A stretch of 64,000 nt of DNA from Massilia sp. R2A-15 (GCF_030704305.1 NZ_CP131935.1:2232001-2296000); one strand, 5' to 3'. Shown: positions 1-10,810, numbered from the stretch's first letter. Numbers and translations are program-made. Notes: generated by a model not told the origin, from the letters alone.

Positions 1-2198
<2,198 letters not shown>

Positions 2199-2319
2199 TC
2201 TGTTCCAAAATTCGGTTAGTAAGTCACTGGCCTGTCAGGCTATTCGCGAAAGCGCGATCATGATACCAATAACAAGGCCCATACGCCATTTACGCCAGGC
2301 GCGAGGGATGAATCAAGAT

Positions 2320-2346
2320 GGGGTCAGGTCCGCGGGACCAGACCCC
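2320..2346. repeat. REP-like palindrome, copy 1 (smc-zipA gap)
   Basis: A 27-bp imperfect palindrome: GGGGTC, A, GGTCC, centre GCG, GGACC, A, GACCCC. The arms pair except for an A-A mismatch. It lies 10 nt past the smc stop, between smc and zipA. There is no T-tract, so it is not a typical intrinsic terminator, although the hairpin could protect the smc 3' end. Further copies occur at 19586, 19643, 21803, 28415, 48900, 54096, 54182 (degenerate), 59876 (partial) and 60402. Confidence 0.85.
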
Positions 2347-2355
2347 TGCTTCGGG

Positions 2356-5300
2356 TTACGCCGCCTGCAGGCCGTCGACCATGCCGGCGGCGGACTCCAT
2401 GTCCACCGCGACGATGCGCGAGACGCCCTGCTCCTGCATCGTCACTCCAATCAGCTGGTTGGCCATCTCCATGGCGATCTTGTTATGCGAGATGAACAGG
2501 AACTGGGTGTGCTCGGACATGCGCTTGACCATGCGGCAGAAGCGCTCGGTGTTGGCGTCGTCGAGCGGCGCGTCAACCTCGTCGAGCAGGCAGAATGGCG
2601 CGGGATTCAGGCGGAACATCGAGAACACCAGCGCGGTTGCCGTCAGCGCCTTTTCGCCGCCGGACAGCAGGTGGATGGTGGCGTTCTTCTTGCCCGGCGG
2701 CTGGGCCATCACCTGCACACCGGAGTCGAGGATTTCGTCGCCCGTCATCACCAGCCTGGCGTTGCCGCCGCCGAACAGGATCGGGAACAGCTCGGAGAAG
2801 TGCAGGTTGACCTTGTCGAAGGTGTCCTGCAGCAGGTCGCGCGTTTCCTTGTCGATCTTGTGGATCGCGTCCTCCAGCGTGACGATCGCCTCGGTCAGGT
2901 CGGCGTTTTGCGAATCGAGGAAGTTCTTGCGCTCGGACGCCTGCGCCAGTTCGTCCAGCGCCGCCAGGTTGACGGCGCCCAGCATCGAGATGGCGTTGGT
3001 CAGGCGCGTGACCTCGCCCTGCAGGTATTGCGCCTTCATCTCCGGCTGCAGCTTTTCCTGCAGCGCGGCCTCGTCGGCGTCGACCGCCTTCAGCGCTTCG
3101 GCGAACTGCTCCTGGTTCAGACGCGCGGCCTGTTCCTTGAGCTGCATCTCGGAGATCTTGTCGCGCTGCGGCTGCAGGCTGCGCTCGGCCGCCATGCGCG
3201 ATTCCTCGGCGTGGCGCAGCTGCTGCGTGATCTGGTCAAGCTCATGGCGAGCATCGGACAGCGCGCGCTCCTGGCCGCTGCGGCGGTCCAGCAGGTCCTG
3301 CAGGCCGTCGCTGGCGGCGCCCGATTCCAGTGACTCGAGCTCCTGCCGGCCAAGCTCCAGGCTCTCGGCGACCTGCGCCGCCTGCTGCGTGGCGGTGGCG
3401 ATATTGCGGCGCAGTTCCTCGATCTTGCTGCGCTGGGACTTCTCGGCGAACTGCGCTTCCTGCGCCGCCCGCTCCAGTTCGCGCAGCTTCTCGCGCGCGT
3501 CGGCCAGCGCCTGTTCCTGCGCCAGGAAGGCGGTCTGGCCGTCTTCGTGCGCGCCCTGCAGTTCGGCCAGCTCCATGTCGAGCTGTTCGAATTTTTCCTC
3601 GGCCTCCATGCGCACCTGCTGCTGCTCTTCTTCCTGCATGGCGATTTCGGCCAGGTCGGCGTGGATCTGCGTGCTGCGCTGGTTGAAGCGCGCCTCGATC
3701 TCGGACTGCCTGACCACCTCGATCTGCAGGGCATGCACGGATTGCGTCAAGGCGCCGATGCGCAGGCGCGAGTCCTGCATGCGGCGCTGCAGTTCGGCCA
3801 CGGCGGCGTCGGCGCGCACCGAGCGCGCGCGCGCTTCGTCGGCCAGCAAGGCCTGAGCGCGCAGCTGCTTGCCGATGTTGTCGATGTCCTGCTGGCGCGC
3901 CAGCATGCCATCCTGCTCGGCGTCGGCGGCGTAGAAGCGCACCGACGACGCGGTGACGACATGTCCCTGGCGCGTGACGAAGGAGCCGCCCGGCGGCAGC
4001 GAGGCGCGCGCCGAGAAGGCGCTGGCCGTGTCCTCGGCGACGTACACGCCGTGTAGCCAGTCGTCCAGCACCCCGCGCAGGCCAGGTTCGTTGATCTTCA
4101 GGAGACTGGCAAAGGTCCTGAAGCCCGGGATCTGCAATGGCGCCGCGGCGGCCAGCGACGGCGCATACAGCGCCAGCTTGGCCGGCGGCGCATCGGCGAA
4201 GAAGGCCTTTGCCCACTCGATGTTGGACATCTCCAGCGCCGCGGTGCGTTCACGCAGCACCGCTTCGAGCGCGGTTTCCCAGCCCTGCTCCACGTGCAGC
4301 TTCTGCCACAGGCGCGGCAGGCCGTCGAGTTCGTGCTTCTTCAGCCAGGGCTGGACCTTGCCCTCGGTCTGCACCCGCTCCTGCATCTGCTTCAGGGCCG
4401 CCAGGCGCGCTTCGAGCTGCGCGTTGGCGGCCGCTTCGGCGTTCACCTGCGCCTGGGCGGCGGCGCGCTCCTGCTCCAGGCGCTCCTGCTGCTCGGTGGC
4501 CTCTTCCAGCACCATCGTCTGCTCTTCCAGCGCCTGCTGCTTTTCCTCCAGCTGCAACCGCAGGTTTTCGAGGTGCGCGCTGTCGGGCAGGTTCAGGCCG
4601 TTCTTTTCCTGCTGCAGGCGTTCGCGCCGCGTGGCCAGCCCGGCCAGGATGTTCGACGCATTGCGCTGGTGCGCCGACGACAGCTCGATCTGCTGCTGCG
4701 CCTGCATGATGCGCGAGCGCGATTCGGTGGTGGTGTGCTGCGCCGCGCGCCATGCGGCGTCGAGCGCCGGCAGGCTGTCCGACTGCGCCTCGGCCGCCAT
4801 CTGCGCCTGTTCGACGCGCGCGCCCAGTTCTTCCAGCGTGTACTCGGCCTCGCCCAGCTGCTCCTGGTAGTCCTGGCTTTGCGCCTGCCACTGGTTGCGC
4901 TGGGCTTCCAGCGTCGCCAGCTGATTCTGCAGCCGGCTGCGCGACTCGATGACGAACTTGATCTGCGCCTCCAGGCTGCCGATCTCGGAATTGGTCTGGT
5001 ACAGGTGGCCCTGCGCCTGGTGCAGACGGTCGCCGACGGCGAAGTGGGCCTGGCGCATGTGTTCGAGTTCGAGCTCGACGTGGCGCAGCTTCGCCGTCTG
5101 CTCTTCGAGGCCGGTCTGGGCCTGCTCCATCTCGCGGAAGTAGCGCGTCTGCTCGGCCTGCGCCTCGTTCTTGCGCAGCAGCCAAAGCAGCTTCTGCTTC
5201 TCTTCCTGGTCGGCCTGCAGCGAATGGAAGCGGTTGGCGACAACCGCCTGCGCCTCGAGCTTTTCCAGGTTGGCGTTCAGTTCGCGCAGGATGTCCTCGA

Positions 5301-5880
5301 CCCGCAGCAGGTTCTCGCGCGTGTCGTTGAGGCGGTTCTCGGTCTCGCGGCGGCGCTCCTTGTACTTCGAGACGCCGGCGGCCTCCTCGAGGAACACGCG
5401 CAGCTCTTCGGGTCGCGACTCGATGATCCGCGAGATCATGCCCTGGCCGATGATGGCGTAGGCGCGCGGACCCAGGCCGGTGCCGAGGAAGATGTCCTGG
5501 ATGTCGCGCCGGCGCACCGGCTGGCCGTTGATGTAATAGGTGGAAGTGCCGTCGCGCGTGAGGGTGCGCTTGACCGCGATCTCGGCGTACTGGCCCCACT
5601 GGCCGGCGGCCTTGCCGTCGCTGTTGTCGAACACCAGCTCGACCGAGGAGCGCCCGGCCGGCTTGCGGTGGGTCGAGCCGTTGAAGATCACGTCCTGCAT
5701 CGACTCGCCGCGCAGCTCCGACGCTTTCGATTCGCCCAGCACCCAGCGCACGGCGTCGATGATGTTCGACTTGCCGCAACCGTTGGGACCGACCACGCCG
5801 ACCAGTTGGCCGGGTACCTGGAAATTGGTGGGATCGACGAAAGACTTAAATCCCGACAATTTAATGGAAGAGAGACGCAC
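2356..5880 (-). CDS. smc: Chromosome segregation ATPase SMC
   Basis: Condenses and organises the chromosome as a coiled-coil ABC-type ATPase, normally with ScpA and ScpB. 1174 residues, normal length. Seen: Walker A GPNGCGKSN at residues 31-39, a long Gln/Glu/Ala-rich coiled coil (about 170-510), a hinge region (about 515-650), a second coiled coil, then the ABC signature LLSGGEKALTA and Walker B CLLDEVDAPLDDAN near the C terminus. The MRLSSIKLSGFKSFVDPT start is typical of the family. First gene of the smc-zipA-ligA cluster; the promoter probably lies in 5881-6022, where nothing else is recognised. Confidence 0.98.
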   Translation of the reverse strand: MRLSSIKLSGFKSFVDPTNFQVPGQLVGVVGPNGCGKSNIIDAVRWVLGESKASELRGESMQDVIFNGSTHRKPAGRSSVELVFDNSDGKAAGQWGQYAEIAVKRTLTRDGTSTYYINGQPVRRRDIQDIFLGTGLGPRAYAIIGQGMISRIIESRPEELRVFLEEAAGVSKYKERRRETENRLNDTRENLLRVEDILRELNANLEKLEAQAVVANRFHSLQADQEEKQKLLWLLRKNEAQAEQTRYFREMEQAQTGLEEQTAKLRHVELELEHMRQAHFAVGDRLHQAQGHLYQTNSEIGSLEAQIKFVIESRSRLQNQLATLEAQRNQWQAQSQDYQEQLGEAEYTLEELGARVEQAQMAAEAQSDSLPALDAAWRAAQHTTTESRSRIMQAQQQIELSSAHQRNASNILAGLATRRERLQQEKNGLNLPDSAHLENLRLQLEEKQQALEEQTMVLEEATEQQERLEQERAAAQAQVNAEAAANAQLEARLAALKQMQERVQTEGKVQPWLKKHELDGLPRLWQKLHVEQGWETALEAVLRERTAALEMSNIEWAKAFFADAPPAKLALYAPSLAAAAPLQIPGFRTFASLLKINEPGLRGVLDDWLHGVYVAEDTASAFSARASLPPGGSFVTRQGHVVTASSVRFYAADAEQDGMLARQQDIDNIGKQLRAQALLADEARARSVRADAAVAELQRRMQDSRLRIGALTQSVHALQIEVVRQSEIEARFNQRSTQIHADLAEIAMQEEEQQQVRMEAEEKFEQLDMELAELQGAHEDGQTAFLAQEQALADAREKLRELERAAQEAQFAEKSQRSKIEELRRNIATATQQAAQVAESLELGRQELESLESGAASDGLQDLLDRRSGQERALSDARHELDQITQQLRHAEESRMAAERSLQPQRDKISEMQLKEQAARLNQEQFAEALKAVDADEAALQEKLQPEMKAQYLQGEVTRLTNAISMLGAVNLAALDELAQASERKNFLDSQNADLTEAIVTLEDAIHKIDKETRDLLQDTFDKVNLHFSELFPILFGGGNARLVMTGDEILDSGVQVMAQPPGKKNATIHLLSGGEKALTATALVFSMFRLNPAPFCLLDEVDAPLDDANTERFCRMVKRMSEHTQFLFISHNKIAMEMANQLIGVTMQEQGVSRIVAVDMESAAGMVDGLQAA

Positions 5881-6022
5881 GTTGCTTGACTATCCTATGG
5901 CCAGGCCGAAAACCGGCAACACCCCGGAGGCGGTAAAGACGACGATCATACCATGCGGGGAACAGGGTTATCTTACCCGAAGTTGCGATTTGGAAATAGT
6001 GTTTCCAGGATAAGAAGCTGCG

Positions 6023-6262
6023 TCAATCCGGCTCGATTTTGGGGAGCCGGCGCCGGCGCGCAGCCAGCCTCGTCAAAAAGGCCAGAGCGAACAGGCCGAC
6101 GGTCACGCCCAGCAGCGTCACTACCACCGCTTGGCGCAGCCATGGTGGATCCCCCGCCATATGCATGAGCGGCTTGATCACAAGGCGGCTCAGCAGTATT
6201 CCAATCGCAGAGCCTGCAATGCTCATCAGGAAGAAGCGCTTATCGAAAATTCGCTTTCTCAT
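6023..6262 (-). CDS. Small two-helix membrane protein, unknown function
   Basis: 79 residues if started at the ATG at 6262, which has GAGGT seven bases upstream; a GTG at 6271 would add three residues. Two hydrophobic segments are visible (about residues 11-27, FFLMSIAGSAIGILLSR, and 45-65, AVVVTLLGVTVGLFALAFL), with an Arg-rich C-terminal tail (RLAARRRRLP). I do not recognise a family. It follows the 65-residue membrane ORF at 6273-6470 with almost no gap, suggesting a two-gene transcript. Confidence 0.6.
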   Translation of the reverse strand: MRKRIFDKRFFLMSIAGSAIGILLSRLVIKPLMHMAGDPPWLRQAVVVTLLGVTVGLFALAFLTRLAARRRRLPKIEPD

Positions 6263-6272
6263 GCTCTGCACC

Positions 6273-6470
6273 TCAGACTTTCTCCGCAGTTCGAGATGCC
6301 AGCCTCGACGCCACGATCAAACAGGAAAGGAACACGACGGCGGCGATCAGCAAGTCTGTCCGGTTCAACTGACGATTCCTGTACCAGTGTCCCGCCAGGA
6401 TCATCGCGACGGGGATGGCAGCCCGCACGCGAAATTGACGCAGCGCTGCGACCGGAGAGAACCTCTTCAT
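6273..6470 (-). CDS. Small membrane protein, unknown function
   Basis: 65 residues with one clear hydrophobic helix (about 41-56, LLIAAVVFLSCLIVAS) and a weaker one near 17-26. A good ribosome binding site (GGAAGG eight bases before the ATG at 6470) supports translation. No family recognised. Its stop lies ten bases or fewer before the start of the next membrane ORF, so the two are probably co-expressed; whether they form a complex is unknown. Confidence 0.55.
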   Translation of the reverse strand: MKRFSPVAALRQFRVRAAIPVAMILAGHWYRNRQLNRTDLLIAAVVFLSCLIVASRLASRTAEKV

Positions 6471-6657
6471 CGATATCGCCTTCCCTGGAATTGTTATACA
6501 ACCGCTCGTTGGCGCCGGATCGCGGTCCTCCGTCCTGGCTCAGTGTACGGTGTATGTTGCCCTGATGGCAAGTGGAGCAGATATCCAGGCACGCCAGATC
6601 CGAACTGAGCTGCATCTTTTCGGTCAAACAATCTTTAACCGAACCCGGCGAGGCGAC

Positions 6658-6822
6658 ATGCACCTTCCTATTGCACCGGTCCACTTTCCCACTTCCGCTG
6701 AGCACGGCCCGTTTCCCTTCCCCACCACCGAGTCGGTGGCGCGCGCGGCGGCCGCGAACAATGCGTTGAGGCCCGCCGGCCCTGAGCCCGACGCGGAGAC
6801 GGCGCCGGCGGCTGAGGACTAG
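6658..6822 (+). CDS. Possible small protein, Pro/Ala-rich, unknown
   Basis: 54 residues from the ATG at 6658, preceded by GAGG four bases upstream. The frame is open further upstream to 6550, but no good ribosome binding site supports the longer form. The protein starts MHLPIAPVHFPTSAEHGPF and ends in an acidic Pro/Ala tail. No domain or signal peptide is visible. In GC-rich DNA an ORF of this size can occur by chance, so this is tentative. Confidence 0.35.
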   Translation: MHLPIAPVHFPTSAEHGPFPFPTTESVARAAAANNALRPAGPEPDAETAPAAED

Positions 6823-6824
6823 CC

Positions 6825-6874
6825 GGCATTTCACGCCGCCCGGCCGCATTTCGCGCCGTCCAGGGCCGTTTCAT
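6825..6874 (+). promoter_or_regulatory. Three 20-bp-spaced direct repeats, probable LytTR-regulator binding sites
   Basis: GGCATTTCAC at 6825, CGCATTTCGC at 6845 and GCCGTTTCAT at 6865 are ten-base repeats with an exact 20-bp period. A TACAGT at 6907-6912 could serve as the -10 of the downstream operon. The repeat resembles the GGCATTTCAT-N11-GGCATTTCAC direct repeat described for E. coli YpdB, a LytTR regulator (period there 21). The operon that follows (6942-10771) ends with a LytTR response regulator, so autoregulation is a reasonable inference. Confidence 0.5.
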
Positions 6875-6941
6875 CGCATCGCCGCCCCGTCCCCGCGCGG
6901 CGGCGCTACAGTGGGCTCCAGTTCACCCACCGGAGACTTGC

Positions 6942-7355
6942 ATGAAACTGATCCAGACCATGTGCTGCGCCGCGCTGCTGGCGACCGGTCCGGCCGGCGC
7001 CGCCGACCTGACCATCCATATCGACGACGTCAAGGCGGGCGGCGGAAGCATCAAGGTAGCGGTGTACAGCTCTGCCGACACGTTTCTGAAAAGCCCGGCG
7101 GGCGCAGCCAGCGCCGTCGCCGAGCGCGATTCCGTCACCGTCGTGCTGAAGGATTTGCCGGCCGGCGAGTACGCGTTCGTCCTGTTCCACGACGCCAATT
7201 CGAACGACAAACTGGACAGGAACCCGCTCGGCATTCCAACCGAAGACTACGCGTTCAGCAATAACGCGCTCGGCAAGATGGGGCCGCCCAGTTTCGAGCA
7301 GGCCCGCTTTGCGCTGCCCGCCGCCGGCGCCAGCATGCGCGTCAGCCTGCGCTGA
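6942..7355 (+). CDS. DUF2141 domain secreted protein
   Basis: 137 residues. An N-terminal signal peptide (MKLIQTMCCAALLATGPAGA, cleavage near AGA-A) is followed by a beta-rich DUF2141 domain covering nearly the rest: IKVAVYSSADTFLK, the LPAGEYAFVLFHDANSNDKLD stretch (turn typical of the family) and GIPTEDYAFSNNA. The molecular role of DUF2141 is not known. It is the first gene of an apparent four-gene operon with a carotenoid-oxygenase-type enzyme 12 nt downstream, then a LytS-like kinase and a LytTR regulator. A periplasmic location is inferred from the signal peptide. Confidence 0.88.
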   Translation: MKLIQTMCCAALLATGPAGAADLTIHIDDVKAGGGSIKVAVYSSADTFLKSPAGAASAVAERDSVTVVLKDLPAGEYAFVLFHDANSNDKLDRNPLGIPTEDYAFSNNALGKMGPPSFEQARFALPAAGASMRVSLR

Positions 7356-7367
7356 CCGGAGGCGATC

Positions 7368-8840
7368 ATGAACCGCCGCCAACTGCTTGCGTCGGGCGCC
7401 GCTCTCGGCCTGCTGCCCGCCACCGCATTCGCCAATCCCGAAACCTACCAGCGCTTCCATGCGGCGCTCGAACGCGACCCGACCCTGGCGGTGTACGCCG
7501 ACATGGTGGGCGAGCGCTCCGGCGACGCCGCCATCACCGGTCGCATGCCGGCCGACCTCGAAGGCGTCTTCTTCCGCAACGGACCGGGCCGGTTCGAGCT
7601 GGGCGGCGAGCGCTACCACCACTGGTTCGACGGCGACGGCTATGCGCAGCGCTGGCAGATCGCCCACGGAAAGGTCAGCCATCGCGGCAAGTTCGTCGCC
7701 ACGCAGAAATTCACCGACGAGTCGCAGGCGGGCCAGTTCCTGTATCCGGCGTTCGGCACTCAGCTCAGCCGGCGCGGCATCAAGAGCAACGACACGATGA
7801 ACGCGGCCAACACCAACCTGCTGCCGTTTGGCGGGCGCCTGTACGCGCTGTGGGAAGGCGGTTCGGCGATCGAACTCAATCCGGTCACGCTGGACACGGT
7901 CGGCATCAAGACCTGGCGCGACGACCAGAAGGCGATGCCGTTCTCGGCCCACCCGAAGATCGACCAGGACGGCAGCATGTGGAATTTCGGCGCCCTGCCC
8001 TTTGGCGGCCGCATGGCGCTGTACCACATCGGCGCCGATGGGGCGCTGCTGCAAGCATCCGTGGTGGAAGTGCCGCAACTGGCGATGGTGCACGACTTCG
8101 TCATCAGCGCACAGCACCTGATTTTCCTGGTGCCGCCGTTCGACCTCTCGCCGGACACGGCCCTGAGCTTCGCCGACCGCCATGCCTGGGCCGGCACGCG
8201 GCCGATGCGGGCGGTGGTGGTGTCGAAGGCGACCCTGCAGGTGCGCCAGGTGTTCGAACTCGATCCACACATGGTCTTCCATTTCGGCAACGCCTTCGAT
8301 GATGGCCAGACCACCCGGCTCGATGCGGTGCTGCACGACGGCAATGCGATCGCCACGCTCGGGGCGCTGATGCGCGGCGAACGCCAGTCGAACCTGGAAC
8401 GCAGCCACACAGCGCAGATCACGCTCGATTATGCCAGTGGCAAGGCGCACCAGGCGCGCCTGTTCGGCAACAGCGAGTTTCCGCGCGTGATGCCGCAGGT
8501 GGCGGCACGGCGCCACCGCAAGCTGGCCGTGCTGAGCAGCGCGGCGCGCAACCGCGAGTACGTCTTCGACACCGTCAACCTGATCGACACCGACACCGGC
8601 AAGGCCGACAGCTACCGCTTCGACGCCGGCTGGCAGGCCGAGGAACATGTGCTGGTGCCGCGCCGCCATGCGCGCTCGGAAACCGACGGCTACCTGGTCG
8701 GCGTGGCGCAGGACACCCGGCGCGGCGAAACCGTGATGACCGTGTTCGATGCCGCGCATGTCGGCGCCGGTCCGCTGGCACTGGCGCGGCTGGGATATCG
8801 GACGCCGGTTTGCTTTCATGGTAACTTTCTGCCGGCTTAA
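7368..8840 (+). CDS. Carotenoid oxygenase (RPE65/CCD) family protein, exported
   Basis: Family members are non-heme Fe(II) beta-propeller dioxygenases that cleave carotenoids, apocarotenoids or stilbene-like compounds. 490 residues. Seen: an N-terminal NRRQLLASGAALGLLP segment resembling a Tat-type signal, then a GRMPADLEGVFFRNGPGRFE entry motif. All four expected iron-ligand histidines are present at about residues 195 (SAHPK), 242 (MVHDF), 305 (VFHFGN) and 484 (CFHGNFLPA at the C terminus). The substrate cannot be told from sequence. Export is unusual enough to note. It is sandwiched between a secreted DUF2141 protein and a two-component system, so an extracytoplasmic role linked to sensing is possible. 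Confidence 0.9.
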   Translation: MNRRQLLASGAALGLLPATAFANPETYQRFHAALERDPTLAVYADMVGERSGDAAITGRMPADLEGVFFRNGPGRFELGGERYHHWFDGDGYAQRWQIAHGKVSHRGKFVATQKFTDESQAGQFLYPAFGTQLSRRGIKSNDTMNAANTNLLPFGGRLYALWEGGSAIELNPVTLDTVGIKTWRDDQKAMPFSAHPKIDQDGSMWNFGALPFGGRMALYHIGADGALLQASVVEVPQLAMVHDFVISAQHLIFLVPPFDLSPDTALSFADRHAWAGTRPMRAVVVSKATLQVRQVFELDPHMVFHFGNAFDDGQTTRLDAVLHDGNAIATLGALMRGERQSNLERSHTAQITLDYASGKAHQARLFGNSEFPRVMPQVAARRHRKLAVLSSAARNREYVFDTVNLIDTDTGKADSYRFDAGWQAEEHVLVPRRHARSETDGYLVGVAQDTRRGETVMTVFDAAHVGAGPLALARLGYRTPVCFHGNFLPA

Positions 8841-8858
8841 CCTTTTCGGATACCGACC

Positions 8859-10019
8859 ATGGCCTACAGCACCGCAAGGCGCGGAGCGCACCCGCTGGAC
8901 CAGATACCGCTTTTTCGGCGCTGGCCGTGTTCGCCCTTTCGCAACCTGATCTACACCGGCTTGTGGAATACCCTGATCGCGCTGTTCCTGACGGGCGTCA
9001 GCTTGCTGTTCGGCCAGAGCGGCATGGGATTCATGGCGTATTTTTTCCCGATATGTCTGATCGCCAACCTGGTGGGCTACCTGATCCACGGAACGCTCGC
9101 CGCGCTGGACTACCTGTTGCGCGGCTGGCCGTCGCGCATCAAGGGAATTGCCGCCGTGAGCTACCACCTGGTGGTGATCGGCACTTGCGTGACGTTTGGC
9201 GTCGCCACCGGTAACGCCCTGCTCAAGGGCGTTAATCCCGTCCACTACCTCATGCAAAGCGCCGCGCTCGCCACCATCGTGCCATTTGCGTTGGGGATGT
9301 CGCTGTTCATGTTCATGCTACTCAGGTCGAGCGAACGCCGGATCGAGAACGAAACGCTGGCGGCGCGCCAAAGCGAGCAGATCGCCGCCGCCGCGCAACT
9401 GCTGGCCGAGGCGCGGCTGCGGGCTCTGCAGGCGCAGATCGAGCCGCACTTCCTGTACAACACCCTGGCCAATGTGCTCAGCCTGATCGACACCCAGCCG
9501 GCGCAGGCGCGCCACATGCTCGAACGGTTCATCGACTACCTGCGCGCCAGCCTGACCGCCAGCCGCGCCGAACAAGCCACGCTGGGCGCCGAACTCGACC
9601 TCGCGGGAGCCTATCTCGACGTACTGGCGGTGCGCATGGGCGAGCGGCTGCGCTACCGGATCGACGTCGCGCACGCGACGCGCGCCTTGCGCGTGGCGCC
9701 GATGCTGCTGCAGCCCATCGTCGAGAACGCCGTCATGCACGGTCTCGAGCCCAAGGTCAACGGCGGCGAGATCGTACTGCGCGCGCACCCCGACGGCGAC
9801 GCCCTGCGCATCGAAGTGGCCGACAGCGGCGCCGGGCTGACCTCCAGGCCGGCCCGTGCCGGCGGCGGCGTCGGGCTGGCCAACCTGCGGGCGCGGCTGC
9901 ACAGCCTGTACGGTCCCGGCGCTCAGCTACAATTACTCGAAAATCAACCCTGCGGCATGACCGTACGCGTCCTGCTGCCACTTGACATGGTGTCGCCATC
10001 GACCAACCTACTGCCCTGA
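8859..10019 (+). CDS. LytS/YehU-type sensor histidine kinase
   Basis: Membrane kinase that should phosphorylate the LytTR regulator encoded next. 386 residues. Seen: four hydrophobic segments between about residues 28 and 160, a short coiled coil, the His_kinase motif ALQAQIEPHFLYNTLANVLS (phospho-His in PHF), and an HATPase region with the N-box NAVMHGLEPK and the G-box GGGVGLANLRARL. No periplasmic ligand domain is seen, so signals probably reach the membrane helices directly. It starts 18 nt after the carotenoid-oxygenase stop, indicating co-transcription. Confidence 0.92.
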   Translation: MAYSTARRGAHPLDQIPLFRRWPCSPFRNLIYTGLWNTLIALFLTGVSLLFGQSGMGFMAYFFPICLIANLVGYLIHGTLAALDYLLRGWPSRIKGIAAVSYHLVVIGTCVTFGVATGNALLKGVNPVHYLMQSAALATIVPFALGMSLFMFMLLRSSERRIENETLAARQSEQIAAAAQLLAEARLRALQAQIEPHFLYNTLANVLSLIDTQPAQARHMLERFIDYLRASLTASRAEQATLGAELDLAGAYLDVLAVRMGERLRYRIDVAHATRALRVAPMLLQPIVENAVMHGLEPKVNGGEIVLRAHPDGDALRIEVADSGAGLTSRPARAGGGVGLANLRARLHSLYGPGAQLQLLENQPCGMTVRVLLPLDMVSPSTNLLP

Positions 10020-10771
10020 TCGCGGACGACGAGCCGCACCTGCGCGACTATCTCGCGTCGCAACTGGCGGTCGTCTGGCCCGAGCTGTGCATCGTCGCCA
10101 CCGCCGCCAACGGCATCGACGCCCTGCGGCTGGCCGACGAGCTGGCGCCGGACATCGTGTTCCTCGACATCCAGATGCCCGGCATGACCGGGCTCGACGT
10201 CGCGGCGCGCCTGGCGGCCGGCGAGCATGGCCCGCACATCGTCTTCATCACCGCGCACGACCATTACGCGGTCGAGGCGTTCGAGCATTCGGCCCGCGAC
10301 TACCTGCTCAAACCGGCCACGCTCGAGCGGCTGACGCGCACCGTGGCCAAGCTGAAGTCGGCGCTGCGCGACAAGCCGGCTGGCGACGCGGCGGCACTGC
10401 GCACGCTGTTGCAGCAACTGGGCGTGGCTGCCGCGCCGGCGCCGCAGCCTCTGCAATGGATCCGCGCCGCGCACGGCCGCGAGACAAGGCTGATCTCGAT
10501 CGACGAGGTGGTGTATTTCCAGAGCAGCGACAAATACACTTGCGTCTACCTGCAGGACGGCGAAAGCCTGATCCGCACGCCGATGCGCCAGTTGCGCGAG
10601 CAGCTCGACGAGACCCGGTTCTGGCAGGTGCACCGCAGCGCAATCGTGGCGGCGAAGTTCGTCGAATCGACCCATACCGACTTTCGCGGCCGCCTGCTGC
10701 TCAAGCTGAAGGGACGGCCGGAACAGCTGGTGGTCAGCCGCAATTATCTCGATCTGTTCAAGCAGATGTAG
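9998..10771 (+). CDS. LytTR-family response regulator (start codon not identifiable)
   Basis: Receiver domain (TALIADDEPHLRDYL, phospho-acceptor Asp in IVFLDIQMPGMTG, LKPA near the end) followed by a LytTR DNA-binding domain (VVYFQSSDKYTCVYL, FWQVHRSAIVA, LVVSRNYLDLFKQM). About 250 residues. The frame has a stop at 9983-9985 and no ATG, GTG or TTG before the conserved receiver core begins; the next GTG (10157) would remove half the receiver. Start options are ATC at 9998, CTG at 10016, or a 1-base sequence error near 10000. It overlaps the kinase 3' end. The coordinates given mark the ATC as a placeholder. Confidence 0.85.
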   Translation: MDQPTALIADDEPHLRDYLASQLAVVWPELCIVATAANGIDALRLADELAPDIVFLDIQMPGMTGLDVAARLAAGEHGPHIVFITAHDHYAVEAFEHSARDYLLKPATLERLTRTVAKLKSALRDKPAGDAAALRTLLQQLGVAAAPAPQPLQWIRAAHGRETRLISIDEVVYFQSSDKYTCVYLQDGESLIRTPMRQLREQLDETRFWQVHRSAIVAAKFVESTHTDFRGRLLLKLKGRPEQLVVSRNYLDLFKQM

Positions 10772-10810
10772 CAGGGACAGGCCCGCAGGCCCCCGGCCGC
10801 AACGACTTCA

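Noticed and set aside
2260-5889. Several 300-530 codon plus-strand frames over smc
   Set aside because: Complement of the smc coiled coil; repetitive Gln/Arg/Leu composition follows from codon bias.
6572-6769. Alternative 65-codon frame in the smc-DUF2141 gap
   Set aside because: No ribosome binding site and no recognisable features; the 6658 ORF in another frame is slightly better supported.
10013-10022. prfB-style +1 frameshift at CCC TGA joining the kinase to the regulator
   Set aside because: A +1 shift leads into a third, non-coding frame; reaching the regulator needs a -1 shift, and no slippery heptamer is present.
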